This document shows, one piece after another, positions 1 to 12,800 of a stretch of DNA of 64,000 nucleotides (the stretch's first letter is position 1; the number at the start of each line of letters is the position of its first letter). The stretch spans positions 265,741 to 329,740 of the forward strand of contig VZSF01001076.1 in the NCBI GenBank assembly GCA_013398295.1. Reading direction: 5' to 3'. The notes beneath the pieces are model-generated. The model was not told the origin of the DNA. It made no database searches and was given only the letters and a program-made list of their open reading frames with translations. Made by a program: the position numbers and the translations under genes. Source of the DNA: Chionis minor. Its lineage: Eukaryota > Chordata > Aves > Charadriiformes > Chionididae.

Positions 1-2989
1 GGGAATGGGCGCAGGGAATTTTTTGTACTTGCTTTTATCCTTTCCCAGAATTAAAATAAAGCTGTATTTTAATAAAATCTACTTGCAAGATTTTGCTGTG
101 TCCCACATTAGTAATAAAAAGAAATAACCAAAATACCTTTATAGTTAGATAAAGAAATAAATCTGTATTTAGGATTGATTTTTTCCAAACATGAAAAAAG
201 GTAAAGACAAATATGATGACCTTGTATACATAGACAGTGAACGATTGAGGAAGAAAAATATGATGTTTTTCTTTTTTTATTGTTCTTGGAACCGTACATA
301 CTTTAACCTGTATTTTCTTGTCAGCCTTAATATGCCATTTTTAGGCATACGATATGGATATTCTCCCTGACTCTGGATATCATTCAGTAGACCCCTTTCT
401 GTGGACATCATTATAGTGGCCAGAAGAATATAAACCATATGGGTAGTTTGTGGGATTAGGCCTGAATGCCTCAGAAATGCTGAGTCACTGTAGGGAGAGG
501 GGAAGAGTAGAGGAAACTTTATGCACGTGGAAAGAAAGAGGTAGAGCTGGAGAAATGTAATTATGTAAAATGATTTAAAATGTTTTATTTTTCAAAGTCT
601 CTTCGTAAAAGTAAGGGTCTGCAGCTGCCTTCTTCATGAAATGTATGCAGAGATGAAGGGCTGAAGGAAAAAACAGTATACTAGAGAACCAAAACCTTAA
701 ATAATAAACTGCTTTCTTAGCACTGATCCTCTTTATTGCATTTTGAGTCTTGTGAAACACCATCATAATGAGAGGGCATATCTGATCTAAACTATTGGTA
801 GAACCGCTCTCATTCTGCCTTATTCTTCTAAGAAGCTTTTTCTCACTGTTGAAAGAAAAGGAATGTTCACCATAGTTTCTAAGTTAAATGGTCTATCTCC
901 AGGGTGGATGGAGTTCTAGTATATAATCTATTTTTTCTTTGTGCTCTAAGAGCCCCATATTTGAAATACTTGGTGCTTAAAGATTCTGTACCTGTTTCCT
1001 CATAGTCACATTAAGGTTAGCTGATTGAGTTCCTCTGAAATTATTTTTAGTGTAAAATGATCACAAATGAGCATTTTTTAGTAAAAACACACTGAAGAAA
1101 CTCACAAGAATCCTTAAATTTGCTGAAGAGGTCCGAGTCATCTGTTTTCTTTGTCTCTCTCTTGCTAAACTTCTGCAGATGGAGGTAGCGTTTTGAATGA
1201 ACTGGTAATCTTTTTATTGAACCAGATGACTGCTTTGATTCATTTTTGCAGACTGCATGTACAAGATTGTTAGTTCCTAGCAGGAAGACTATATGGGACA
1301 CTACTTGTCATAAAAGGCCAGGAGCAAGTCCTTATGGTGGCCAGCAGAGGGAAAAATCTCTCAGCACAAGATTTGATCTCAAGATAATGGGATTGCCAGA
1401 AAAACACAGCGCAGGGCAACCTTACCAAATTTTGAGTGGAAAATAGCTTGAACTAGGTGCATATGAAAGAAGACTGTATCTATTCGACAGTTTCTAACTG
1501 GTTTTGGAGCAATGAATCATAAGTTCTAAGTTGTAAAGAAGCAATGTCTTCATGCATAATTCTTGTTATGTTAGTGTAATTTTGGGGAGGAGGGAGGTGT
1601 TATTCACTTTTGGGCAATATTTCTTGGTGTGAAAACTCCAGGTGCTTCTGTTCAGCTCAGCAGCTTGTCATTTAAATAAAGAAAATATTCCTGCCAGGCC
1701 AAATGTTATTTTTTCTGCTGTGTTGCCCTGCTTTAAAGGTTGAGATACAGTCCTGTCTCAGTCTTTTATGCAATTTTGGTATGTAGCCCAGAGAAGTTGA
1801 GAGGGAAAGCATCCTTAATATGACAGGAAAACAACTGTATCACAGCCATTGCAAAGATGTGGAAGAAAAAGCAGGCCTGTTTTGTAAAAGATGAATGATC
1901 ATGGTTAACAATCTCTCAAGAGGCAGCATCACGTGAATTCTTGCTAAAATCTAGATAAAAATCCGAGGCATTAAGTATTATTTTTCCTTTCCTTGCCTAT
2001 CTTAGGCTAGGTCTTCACTTCTAATCCCCATATAATGAAAACTGATCAAAATAATGAATAAACTTCATGTGGCTTATGTGTATAAATTTAAGACTGTTGG
2101 CGAACCTTTGTAGTATTTCAGCCAGCTTTGCATTTTTTTCAGAATTTTCTGTGGTGCCACTTCAGTTAACACTACTTGAAAGTGGATGATTTTGTGTACT
2201 TTTGTCTTTTTTTCTATTCTGTATTGAGTTTATATTAATGCAGAAGGCTTATCTGGACTCTGCATCTTCAGTAGTTACTAACTAACAGGAAGCTTGAAAT
2301 TGGTCTTCCTATCTTCCTTGTTTTCTGGGTGTAGAAGGCCATCTTTCTTATACCAACTTCTCAAGCAGATCTACATCTTGATTTCCTAGCTGAAATGTGA
2401 GTCATGATATTTCTAAAACTTTTAAAATCGTTTTTTTAAAAAAATACATTTCTAGGTCCTTTAATGAGTTTTAAGCAATAACCTAGAAAAGGTTTTATTT
2501 CTTAAGTGTTAGGTGGTGTGACACTTAAGCCTTGTTCTGAAATAAAAAAAAAAGTTTATGGGTTTTCTAGCATTTGTGGGAAGCTGGGTGCTGCGGGAAA
2601 GTGGTCCAAGATATGGATGCACAATGTAGAATCTTACAAACAAAACGCCAAGAGGAATATGATTTGAGAGGCCAGTGTCACTACAGATGGGTATCCAAGT
2701 ATTGTCATGTTGGGAGAGAATGGTGGGTTCTGGCCCTTGGGGTTAAAAAGAGTAGGATTGTTTTCAGAGGTAGGCCTGAGCCTTTGTTCACATGCTGAGG
2801 ACCATTCTTCCAAAGAACAGTCTTCGAGGCTTGAGATTCAAGTGCATCAAAGTAACCTCTCTATTGTTGATCATTAAAGACCAGAAATAAATCATCAACA
2901 GGAACTTTTCTGAAATCCTGTATATTTTAAGCATGAGTCTTTACATGCTGCTGTGACATTTATGTATGCTGTTTCAGTATGAAATGCTT
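1..2989 (+). other. Upstream ADAM23 intron, first part
   Basis: AT-rich non-coding sequence. No exon matching the early prodomain or signal peptide of ADAM23 was found here, and no other gene was recognised. The short open frames present have no recognisable protein similarity. A segment resembling the CTCF core (CCAGCAGAGGG near 1341) departs from consensus in its last positions and is not called. Confidence 0.6.
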
Positions 2990-4437
2990 TATTTCATGGC
3001 AGTCAGATCGAGTCCCTGGTGACTGGAAAAAGAGAAACATTGCAGCCATTTTTTATAAGAGTAGAAAGGAGAACCCTGGGAACTGCCGACCTGTCAGCCT
3101 CACCTCTGTGCCTGGGAAGATCATGGAACAGATCCTCCTAGAAGCTGTGCTAAGGCACATAGAAGACAGGAAGGCGATTCGAGACAACCAGCATGGCTTC
3201 ACCAGGGGCAAGTCCTGCCAGACCAGCCTAGTGGCCTTCTATGATGGAGTGGCTACATCAGTGGACAAGGGAAGAGCTATGGATGTCATCTATCCGGATG
3301 TCTCTAAGGCCTTTGACACGGTCCTTCCCCTGCATCCTTCTCTCTAAAGTGGAGAGGTATGGATTTGATGGGTAGACTGTTTGGTGGATGAGGAATCGGT
3401 TGGATGGTCGCATCCAGAGGGTACTGGCCTAACAGCTTAATGTCCAGATGGAGATTGGTGACAGGTTGTGTCCCTCAGGGTTTTGTACTGGGACTAGTAC
3501 TGTTTAATATCTTAGTCAATGCCATAGACAGTGGGATCAAGTGCACCCTCAGCAAGTTTGCAGACAACACCAAGCTGAGTGGTTGGTTCATACACTTGAG
3601 GGGCAGTATGCCAGCCAGAGGGACCTGGACAGGCTCGAGAAGTGGGCCTTTGTGAACCCCATGAGGTTCAACAAGGCCAGGTGCAGGGTCCTGCGCCTGG
3701 GCTGGGACAACCCCTGGTATCAATACAGGCTGGGGGATGAAGGGATTGAGAGCAGCCCTGAGGAGAAGCACTTGGGGGTACTGGTGGATAAAAAGATGTA
3801 CGTGAGCTGACAATGTGCACTTGCAGCCCAGAAGGTCAACTGTATCCTGGGCTGCATCAAAATAAACGGGGCCAGCAGGTTGAGGGAGGTGATTCTGCAC
3901 CTCTGCTCCGCTCTGGTGAGACCCCACCTGGAGTAATGCATCCAGCTCTGGAGTCCTCAGCACAGGAAAGCCATGGACCTGTTGGAGCAGGCCCAGAGGA
4001 GGGCTGCAAAAATGATGAGAGGGATGAACACCCCTCCTACAAGGACAGACTGAGAGAGTTGGGGTTGTTCAGCCTGGAGAAGGCTGCGGGGAGACCTTGT
4101 TGCAACCTTTCAGGACTTAAAGGGGGCCTACAGGAAAAATGGAGACAAACTTTATAGCAGGGCCTGTTGTGATAGGGCAAGGGGTAACGTTTTTAAAGTA
4201 AAAGAGGGAAGATTTAGGCTAGATATAAGGAAGAATTTTTTTAACAGTAAGGGTGGCGAAACATTGGAACGAGTTTCCCGGAGAGGTGGTAGATGCCCCA
4301 TCCCTGGAAATGTTCCAGGTCAGGTTGGACGGGTCTCTGAGCAACCTGATCTAGTTGAAGATGTCCCTGCTCATTGCAGGGGGATTGGACTAGATGACCT
4401 TTAAAGGTCCCTTCCAACCCAAGCTGTTCTATGTTTT
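2990..4437 (+). mobile_element. CR1 LINE, 5'-truncated and decayed
   Basis: This is a CR1 non-LTR retrotransposon in sense orientation. It starts inside the reverse-transcriptase region ([11 protein letters not shown], then [22 protein letters not shown]) and continues through the thumb and C-terminal region to the typical 3' end, where a dozen-base block close to GATGACCTTTAAAGGTCCCTTCC is followed by a TTCTATG-like terminal repeat at about 4429-4435. The coding frame is broken into at least four pieces (2979-3347, 3404-3655, 3541-3810, 3813-4157) by frameshifts and stops. The catalytic FADD box reads FADN near 3560. The element is therefore dead. Truncation at the 5' end is normal for CR1 target-primed insertion. 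The exact 5' boundary is uncertain by some tens of bases. Confidence 0.93.
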
Positions 4438-7400
4438 CCACTGAATAGTGGAAGGTTATCTTGGCACATGTGCCATATAGATGATTTTCAAACACTAAAA
4501 GGATCGCTTCTGTATGAAGTCTGAGGATAGGCAAACAAGCTAAAAGAGTAAGGAACTAATATATAGTAAGTTGCATTGATTTTTGACAAAACTGGTACTA
4601 TTATCAGAGTGAAGGTCTAGATCAAAAAGTGTTTTAATGGTGTAAAATCCATCTAAATTGGACTTAAGTTTCTAATTCCAAAATGTGAGTGATGAAACCC
4701 CTTGCTCAGCTACTGAAATGAGAGATGCAGCTTTTGGCCATTATTTTAGTCAGCAGAACTATATGCAAAAATAGATTTTTGAATGCAATGAGCTTGTAAT
4801 TTGGAGATCATCATATCTGAATAAATATAATAGGTACTATCAGTCAATTCAATAATGCTGTTATTTTTGTTTAAAGACTTGGGAGAGAACTTAATATTTT
4901 TGAAGGCATAACACATTGCATTTGGCAGAGTTTTATTGTGAAGAAAGTAAAACCAATGAAGTACTTTACTTTTGGTGATGATGGTTGTAAAATTCCTGGA
5001 AGTCTGGAAAAAATGGATTATGCACAAATGATGCCGAAGCGCAATAATGAAAACAATGGAAATGTTCAAGTTGTGATATGGATCAGTAGAACTGAGATTC
5101 TGGTTACAACCTTCTAGTCCATTTTTGTCTTGAAACTTACAGTAAGCTAATGACTAATTTGAAAGAAACTGGAATTCTTTATGCATACGGATTTTCAGCT
5201 TGGGGAAAAAAACCCTGAGAGCTACTTTGCAAAAGCTACAGCAATTTCCCCGAGCATGAAGAATCTCTTATTACGGTGACTATGCTGGTAATCTGAGCTC
5301 CCAGAACAGTGAAAAGATTTACCCCCCTCCCCACCCCACCCCCCCGCGATTTGTATTTGGGGGCAGGAAAAAAAGACTCAAAACCGCCTTCAACCTGCTC
5401 TTCTCTATATCATCAGTAACTCTGCTGCAGAAATACTTTCATGTAATTTTGCAGCTTTGCCATTGGAGTAGCTTATAGCTGTCAAAGTGGGAACCTCTGC
5501 AGAGGTTTTTAAATGATAAATATGTACAGAGGAACCTGGTCTCCTCTTAATGTAATTAAAGAATACTTGTGCAAATGTGAACATAACACATATATGCTAG
5601 TGATACAGGAAGGTGATGTTTAATATTTTCCCTGTGAAAAGACACACTAACATATCTAGGCCATATATATTCTTCAAAATACATGCTAATCTACATGAGA
5701 TTCTTGTTTGAATTTTATTTCTATGCCAATCAGAAGAACATGGTATTCCATATTATACTCCAGGCATTGTATTACACAGTAGTTGATAAGAGACTACTGT
5801 GAAATGATACACTATATAACAGAATTCCACAGATACTTTTCTGAAATACTTCCTCCCATCGTGGTGGTACCGGACGACTGCAACAGCTAAAACATCTGGT
5901 GACAGTTCACTGGTAGCTTTCTATGCTAACTTGTTACAGGAAAAATGTCAGTTTCAGGATTAAATATTTTAGTCTCATTACCTTCACCTGATTTCTGGCT
6001 TATGGCTTTCAGGGGTGGTTATTTATTCTTAAACTGGCTTAACAAAATCTGTATTTTGCTGCAGCACTGGTAGTGTCACGTTCATCTGAATTCAAAACAG
6101 TGTTTTTGCTAAACTGCAGTGACTTAAAATCCAGTGTTCTTTTTGTAACCAATGGTTTGAGCCAAGTCTGGTGGAGATGCTACCATGCCCTACTGCAGGG
6201 CAGCAAACCAGCGTCAGCTGCTTCACAGCACTTCCTTATTTGTACAGGCTACATATGTCGAGTGAGGCACAGTAATAGATAGAAAGTGGTGTTTTTATAT
6301 ACAGAACTAATTGTTTTCAGAAATAGCAATGATACTATATCTAATCCTACAAGAGGAACTTTTTCTATGATACTGTGGACTGAGAATGCACGTTAATTTA
6401 AATAATTTTAAATTGCAGAAAGAGAAAGAGCACGTGGTTGATGTCTTAAAAACTTAAATCCCTTAAAAAGGATGATATATATGTATCATTGAATGGGCTT
6501 GATGGACGAAAGAAGAGCTATAGCAGATCAGACTAAATGTCTGTCTAGCTGTCCCTTAGAGCTATCAGTAGCAGATGCGTAGGGATGGATATAGGAGCAT
6601 AACAGTCATGTGCGCTATGTCCTAGAGTAATCTCCCAGACTCCAGCAATTTGTGGCTCAGGATCTTCCGGGAACCAGAACTTGTCTTTTGGATTTAACAG
6701 CCCTTGATGGGAGTTCCTGATGGCGAGATTATCCAGGGTTTTTTATACACGTGCATTTTTAGTATCTGATGTCTTGTGCTGAAATTTCAGGGTTTTGGCA
6801 TGTTTCAGTGTACCATGATTGCTTTTGAAGTGTGTTTTATTATTCAAGGTGGTATGTCATCCTCCATACTTAAGCATTTTCTTAATCAGTTAAGTAGCTT
6901 GAATCTTCTTGAAAGGAAAGATATTAAAGAGTTTGGCTTATTTAGTTGGTTTGGAATTGGCAGTTAGAACAACAGTACTGACAAAACCAAAAAGAAATTT
7001 AAAGTGGGAAACACAACACTTGGGTATCTGTCTTGCAGGTGATTATTTAGTCTTGGTGCTGCTCTTGTTCTAAAAAGTCTTTCAAAGAATTTTAAGTTTT
7101 AAGTAATGCATGGTCTGTTAGGAGAAGTGAAAGAAATGCTGTACTTACCAAACTGAAAAGAAATAATGTAGTTTTATTTCTAAACTAACCCTGGAAAAGT
7201 CACTTTTGATGTTACTTTTTTGCTCAGCTTGGCTATGTATAGCATTTGGGATCAGTGGTAGTTAGTATTTTTTCTTAAACGACTCGTAAACATCACTAAT
7301 GATATGCTACACTGAGTAAATCCTGATTGGGCAGTCACTTTTTGCCACCTTACATGTGTCAGGAATGTTACATCATATATCTGTAAATGATAATCTTATC

Positions 7401-9763
7401 TTAGAGGAAAGACTCAGTCTCCATGGTTTGTAGGTAAAAATGCAATATACTCAAAAATTATCATATTTATCTTCAAGCAGGAGATACTTGGAAAAACTTC
7501 CCAATGGAGATATCTACATATACATGTCTATTAAAAAAAACCCAAGCAACATAATAAAAGTAGGTACTTTAAGAAATTCTGTAGTTCTCATTTCTCATGT
7601 TTCAGAAGTATCTTAGTGGAACACTACATGCTCTTTCAAACTTCAGGATAGTTAATATTGAAGTCTTGTTTGTGGCATATATATGAAGAGACAGAATTTT
7701 AGGTAAAGGTTACATGTGACAGAGATTTAAAGCAGTAGCTCCTGGAACTCTAAGTGGAATCTTTAAGGGAAAAAACTAATTGCAATGCTATTCTTGCAAC
7801 AAATTTTCATGCTTTTTAAAAAAAATTAATATGTATGCATGTTGAAAACATAATGAGGTTTTTGTCACAAACAGGTGATTGAAAAGCTCCTTGTGACACT
7901 TGTTCCTCGGTTTCGTTGTGCAAAAACGGGAGCAGGAGCTGAAAAGCCTCTCCTACTAGGTGTGCATTTAAACTGAGATTCTATGCTTTTTAAAATTTTA
8001 AATATATATGCTAGCTTTCATCCTTGCATATTCTCTCTTGATGCAGATTCTCTCCATCAAGTCACCTGTTTGTCTTTATACTTAAACTGTTTCACTCTGG
8101 TGATTCAGGGCAGCTGTGAACTCAGTTTGCCAGGCCAGTGTTCTCTCAGTGAATTGGTGAACTGGTGAGACAACTGTTAATAGTCATTTACCAAAAAACG
8201 TAACAGAGAGAAAGCTCGATACTGGTTTGCTTCCATATTATTTTAGATAGCACCTAGGAATATTATTTGTAAAATTGTTGTTTAAAGTTATTGTATTTTT
8301 TAATAAACAAAAACCAGGCTTTAGGTAAGAGATTATTTAATGATATTAAAGATCTTTAAAATATTTTGTAACTACACACTTTTAAAAAAGAATCTTGATA
8401 ACAAAGCTCCGTGACCCTGTTGAAAGGGAAATTATAATCCTGGGGGCAAAGAATGATAAACTAACACAGGAAACATCACAGCTGATCTTAGTCACTGTAG
8501 CAACTTTTAGAAATAGTATTTTAAAATTTATATGGAAATGTTTTTTAAAAGATGATGGGTACCTTTGCTGAGAAATGAGATGAAAATCAGTGCAGCTCTG
8601 TGTAGTGCAAGAATGGAAGAGGAACATAAAGAATTTATCCTTTGTGAAAAAATTTCCAAGGGAGAAGAAAACTGTAGGCCCTGTGGGCCGTAAAAGCTAA
8701 CCTTCTTGTTATTTAAGTTATGCCATTAACTAGATTGAACTTTATATAATTTTTGTGACATAATGAAGATTAGTTGTGGTGTTTAATAAAAAACAGTATT
8801 TTTTTTGTCCTTTGATTAAAGGGCTTAGTCATAATATTCCAACTTTATGTAATTATTAATGCTGTATCAAATTAGTGTATAAGTAAGTATGATTTAATTA
8901 AACATTATCAAGGAAGAGGTTCCATGAAATTCAGATCTAATCTCTTCCACCATGCTGGAACAGTGTCTTCACAAAGAGAAATTCTTGGATCATCCTTTAT
9001 CTTCTCTTTATTTTTCTAGGAAACAGATGAGCATATTTTAAGTGTCTTTGGCTTCGGTTACAACAGTATAGAAAAGAATAAAGAATACAATTTATATATC
9101 TGACAAGAACTGAATATCCTGAAAGTTAAAGTTAACTCCCTATGCCAGACAAACTAATGTTGTGGTGGTGTTGTATGTTGAGCAGCATCAGTATTCTGTA
9201 TACTGGTTTGGCTACAATGCCAAGTAGAAAGCCTTTAATTTGAAGGGATTACTTTGAAGGAGTCTTTCATAACATGTAATACAAGCCTTGCCATGATTTT
9301 CTTATTTGAAGGCATGTATTACAAATACTTCAATTATTTCAGGGCTTTTAAAGCGAATGAATGCAGTAACATAATTAAAAGAACAGTATACTACATTACG
9401 TACACTTTTGTTATGTAGCCATCTGGTTATGGCAAAATATAGACTTATGTGAATCTTGGTGGGTTTTTTTTTTTCTTGGTTTTGTGAGGAATGAGTGTGT
9501 ATTTGAAAGCATGCTTTTTGGGTACCATTTGCTTCTCTCTTCTTTTACCCTTTAAATAGGCATATATTTTTGAATCAGAATTTGGTACAAGGGCAAAGCT
9601 TTTCATATGCCTGTGAGATTCATGAAAATAAGCATGTTTTCCATAACTTTGTTTTTCACAGATGTTTGTCACATATTTGTTGCATATAAAGCTCAGTGAT
9701 TCTTTTGACAACTTTAAATGTTATGCAAAACTGTATAGTACTCCTGTGTGTTCATGTTTACAG
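4438..9763 (+). other. Upstream ADAM23 intron, second part
   Basis: Mostly featureless AT-rich intron. A C/A-rich tract occurs at 5320-5346. An older dispersed repeat lies at about 6515-6745 (separate entry). No exon was recognised before the acceptor at 9761-9763. Confidence 0.6.
6515..6745 (+). repeat. Old interspersed repeat of archosaur type (family not named)
   Basis: The segment begins with AGATCAGACTAAATGTCTGT and runs through CAGTAGCAGATGC, a stretch around CTCCCAGACTCCAGCAATTTG, and ends near AACAGCCCTTGATGG. This order of blocks is familiar from a degraded dispersed repeat common in bird and reptile DNA, whose consensus I recall with AGACCAAAGGTC-type and AATAGCCCTTGATGGA-type words. 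The copy is strongly diverged. I cannot give the family name or exact limits without a repeat library. Confidence 0.5.
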
Positions 9764-9840
9764 GCTGTACATCTGGCCCAGGCAAGTTTCCTGATTGAGG
9801 CCTTTGGCTCCAAATTCATCCTTGACCTCACATTGAATAA
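9764..9840 (+). CDS. ADAM23: ADAM23 exon a: prodomain
   Basis: Encodes residues 1-25 plus two bases (AVHLAQASFLIEAFGSKF and on), a conserved strand of the ADAM23 prodomain. It starts in phase 0 after the acceptor TTTACAG and ends with AATAA before a GTAAGT donor, so the next exon must supply one base. Because it begins with AVHLAQ, which in human ADAM23 follows the early prodomain, at least the signal-peptide exon and one further exon are missing upstream. The following intron is 12,695 bp, the longest in the window. Confidence 0.95.
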
Positions 9841-12800
9841 GTAAGTGCACAATTTGAGGTTTCTTTCTTTCCTGGTCTTATTGTCTCTTTATTTTTTAAG
9901 TGAGGTAACCCTTGCTGGTCCCATAACATATGTACCATTAAAATGAAACATTCATGATAAATGATGATAAAATAGAGAGATTCCAGTACCAGTAGTGCTT
10001 GAAAGATGTGGATTTTCTTGTGGTTTTTTTTTTTTACTTATTGATGAACTGTCATGCAGATGTTACTTTAGTTGCTCAAGTGGGTGTTTAGGAATATGGT
10101 TAAGTACTTGCATGAATGGCTCATCTTTAATGATCTGGAAAGCATGCTATTGTCACTATAATAATGAAGTTCCTAATGAGTTAGGATTCCTAATGATTTG
10201 ACTGTACTGAAAGGTGCAGCTGGAGTCTGTTTACCAGTAAGACAGACAATTTTACATAATTATCAGTCCTAGCAGATCTGGCTTGTAATGCAGGTCAATA
10301 GTGGTTTAGTTGTTTGTATTCCATCTATTTATATTCCCAGCTGAAGTTATGGAACTGTTTGTTTCTCTGAAAATTGTAATGAAGTTTTTTTCTGCTGAAA
10401 ATTTACACTGAGAAAGTCTTAAGAATAAGGTAGGAGTATAAAATCAGTACTAAATACTGGACAGGTAAAATTATCTACATTATTGCTTAAAAGTGCATTT
10501 GACCCTTCTGCTACCCTTGAGCCTTTCAGCAGAATTAAAAGAGAAACAAATTTACAGAAACAATTGCATATGGTTTAAAAAACCCACCACCACCAACAAA
10601 ATCTAAGCAACAGAAAACCCCAACAACATGTTCGTCTGGTGTTGAGGTCCGTATGAGGTCTTATTTTGGTCTTAATTGTCATTTAATGGAAGTTTTGTTA
10701 GGGAGAAAAACGCAAGTTTATTAAATCTAGTAGCTTTTCAAAGCAGCAAGCTATGACTTTATAAGATTTGCTGACTTCCATATTTACATATTTTGCTGCA
10801 TGGCTACTGGTTATCAGGTCTTTTGCTGTACAGATGAACTGGAAACTTTTTTCTTCATCCATGCTTCATCCATGATTTTGAAGTGAGGTTGGTCTGTCAG
10901 TTCCATCTTTTAAAATGTGACACAAAGTCTTGAGCAGCTGGCAAAAGATGAGTTAATATGAAGGCAGTGAATGCACACAGAATGGAAGGAGAAAGAAGGC
11001 TTGAAGATAATTCTCTAGCCTCTGGAAGAACTATAGTTTATGACAGTCACTTGGACCCATGTAGAGTAATTCCAGTGGGATAATCATGAAGTATTTATGA
11101 AGGGAACCTATATCTAGTGGCCTGTAAGCTACTGAGAATTTCTCCTTTTGGTCTGCTTGCCACTGTTCCTGCTTGCACGTCCAGCCAGTGGCAAGACTGA
11201 GTGCACATTCCCAAGATCGCACTATACATTGCATATGGCTGGTCACACAGGACCATCACAGAGGAGAAACATTGTCTTTACTGGCGCCACATATAAATGC
11301 AAACAGTACCCAAGTAAGCAAGAATACAGACAGCATGATAAAGTTCTTTTCCAGCTGATGGGAATTGGAAGTTTGCTAGTGAAACACATGCACCAGCCCT
11401 CTCTTGAGTCACAAGCATGCCTGCATTCTCAGACTCAAATGTAAACACAGGCTTTAAGTTCTTCAAACATTCATGTCTAGGCCTGAGTTCTCTTGGGTTA
11501 GACCTTAGGTCTTCCCAGATACAGATTTCCTCCTAGTTGTTGTCTGACTCTGAAATTTGCTTGCATATCACAGCTATGCAGAATAGAGAGCGAAGCCACA
11601 TAGAAAACAGTAGAAATAGGACTCAATAAAAACATAGGACAAACTGCAGTGATCAGTGCAGGGCTGGGCCAGTCAAACTTACTGACTTGCAGCTTACAGT
11701 AATGACTCCTTTTTATGCCACTTCTTCTCTATTTCTGCTCCCCCTGCCCCCACTTTTTTTCTCTCCTAATTCACCTTCCCTACCTTTGGCACTTCCCCTG
11801 AACATCCCATAAAAATGTTTGCATATTTCCACAAGCCCCTGCAGACATCCTGTAACAAGTTTCTTCTCTTGCAGAAGACACACAATGACATTGTTTACCA
11901 CTTCTTATCTGTTCTAAAGTTCTGCTCGAACCTCTTCAAGGCCGTGCCTGAGTGGCTACTTCTATGGCCCCTCAGTCAGTGACCTAACAGATAATAACAA
12001 AGACCAGAACTCTTATCTCCTCTTCGTTAGAGTTTGTGTGTCTGAGTGGTAGTTGCTTTTCCTGTTCTAGTCTCTTATGATGAATGACCATTAACCAAAT
12101 GCCATCACAAACCTGATCGCCTTACATTCCCCATATCCTTGCAATGCTACCCATTGTCCAGCCCTGCTGTTTGGCCTTGCTTATTTATAACAACAAATGG
12201 TCCATAAAGAAAGTATACTTTTTCTGACTGTGGTTGCTTTTCTCAGCAATCAAGAAATGCAGTGTCTTTGACTTAAAAAAAAAGAGAGAGAGCGGGGGAG
12301 ATAGCTTGCTGCGCAACTTACACAAAGAAGTTCTGTTCTTGCAGTATTGAGAATTTTCTGACTGGGTAAATCTAAGGTGCAGGGTGTTCAGGTACCTTAC
12401 TGGTATCCCTGCCGTTTGCTTCTTTATACATCAGGTCTTCTCCTAGCTTCCTAAGTGGCTTTTGACTCAAACATTTGAGAGACTGCCATTTCTGCTCCAC
12501 AAAATGATGACATCAAAAACCTGTCCTACTTTTTGACCTGACATAAGACTCTGTAAGTTGTGAAACTTGTAATATCATGAATTGTAAATACCCAGAGACA
12601 GTGATTTGAAAAAGACCCATTCTTGTGTCTCAGTTACATTTAAGTGTTCAGCAAAATGCTGCCTTTTGCTACTCTGTTGGGTTACAATGAATTTTAGTTG
12701 GCGTGCTGATATTACTAATGTCTAGTCAGAAGGAAAGGCAGAACAACAACAGGGCCACAGACTTGAGCTGTTGCATGCTATTGGCCAAAATAATCCAGCT

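Noticed and set aside
1334..1352. Possible CTCF motif CCAGCAGAGGG
   Set aside because: It fails the conserved GGC part of the core.
3475..3963. 162-codon open frame on the minus strand
   Set aside because: It is the antisense shadow of the CR1 element, a regular effect of CR1 codon use, and is not a gene.
1..9763. Search for the signal-peptide exon, early prodomain exon or a CpG-island promoter of ADAM23
   Set aside because: Nothing matching the early ADAM23 protein and no GC-rich, CpG-dense stretch was found; these must lie upstream of the window.
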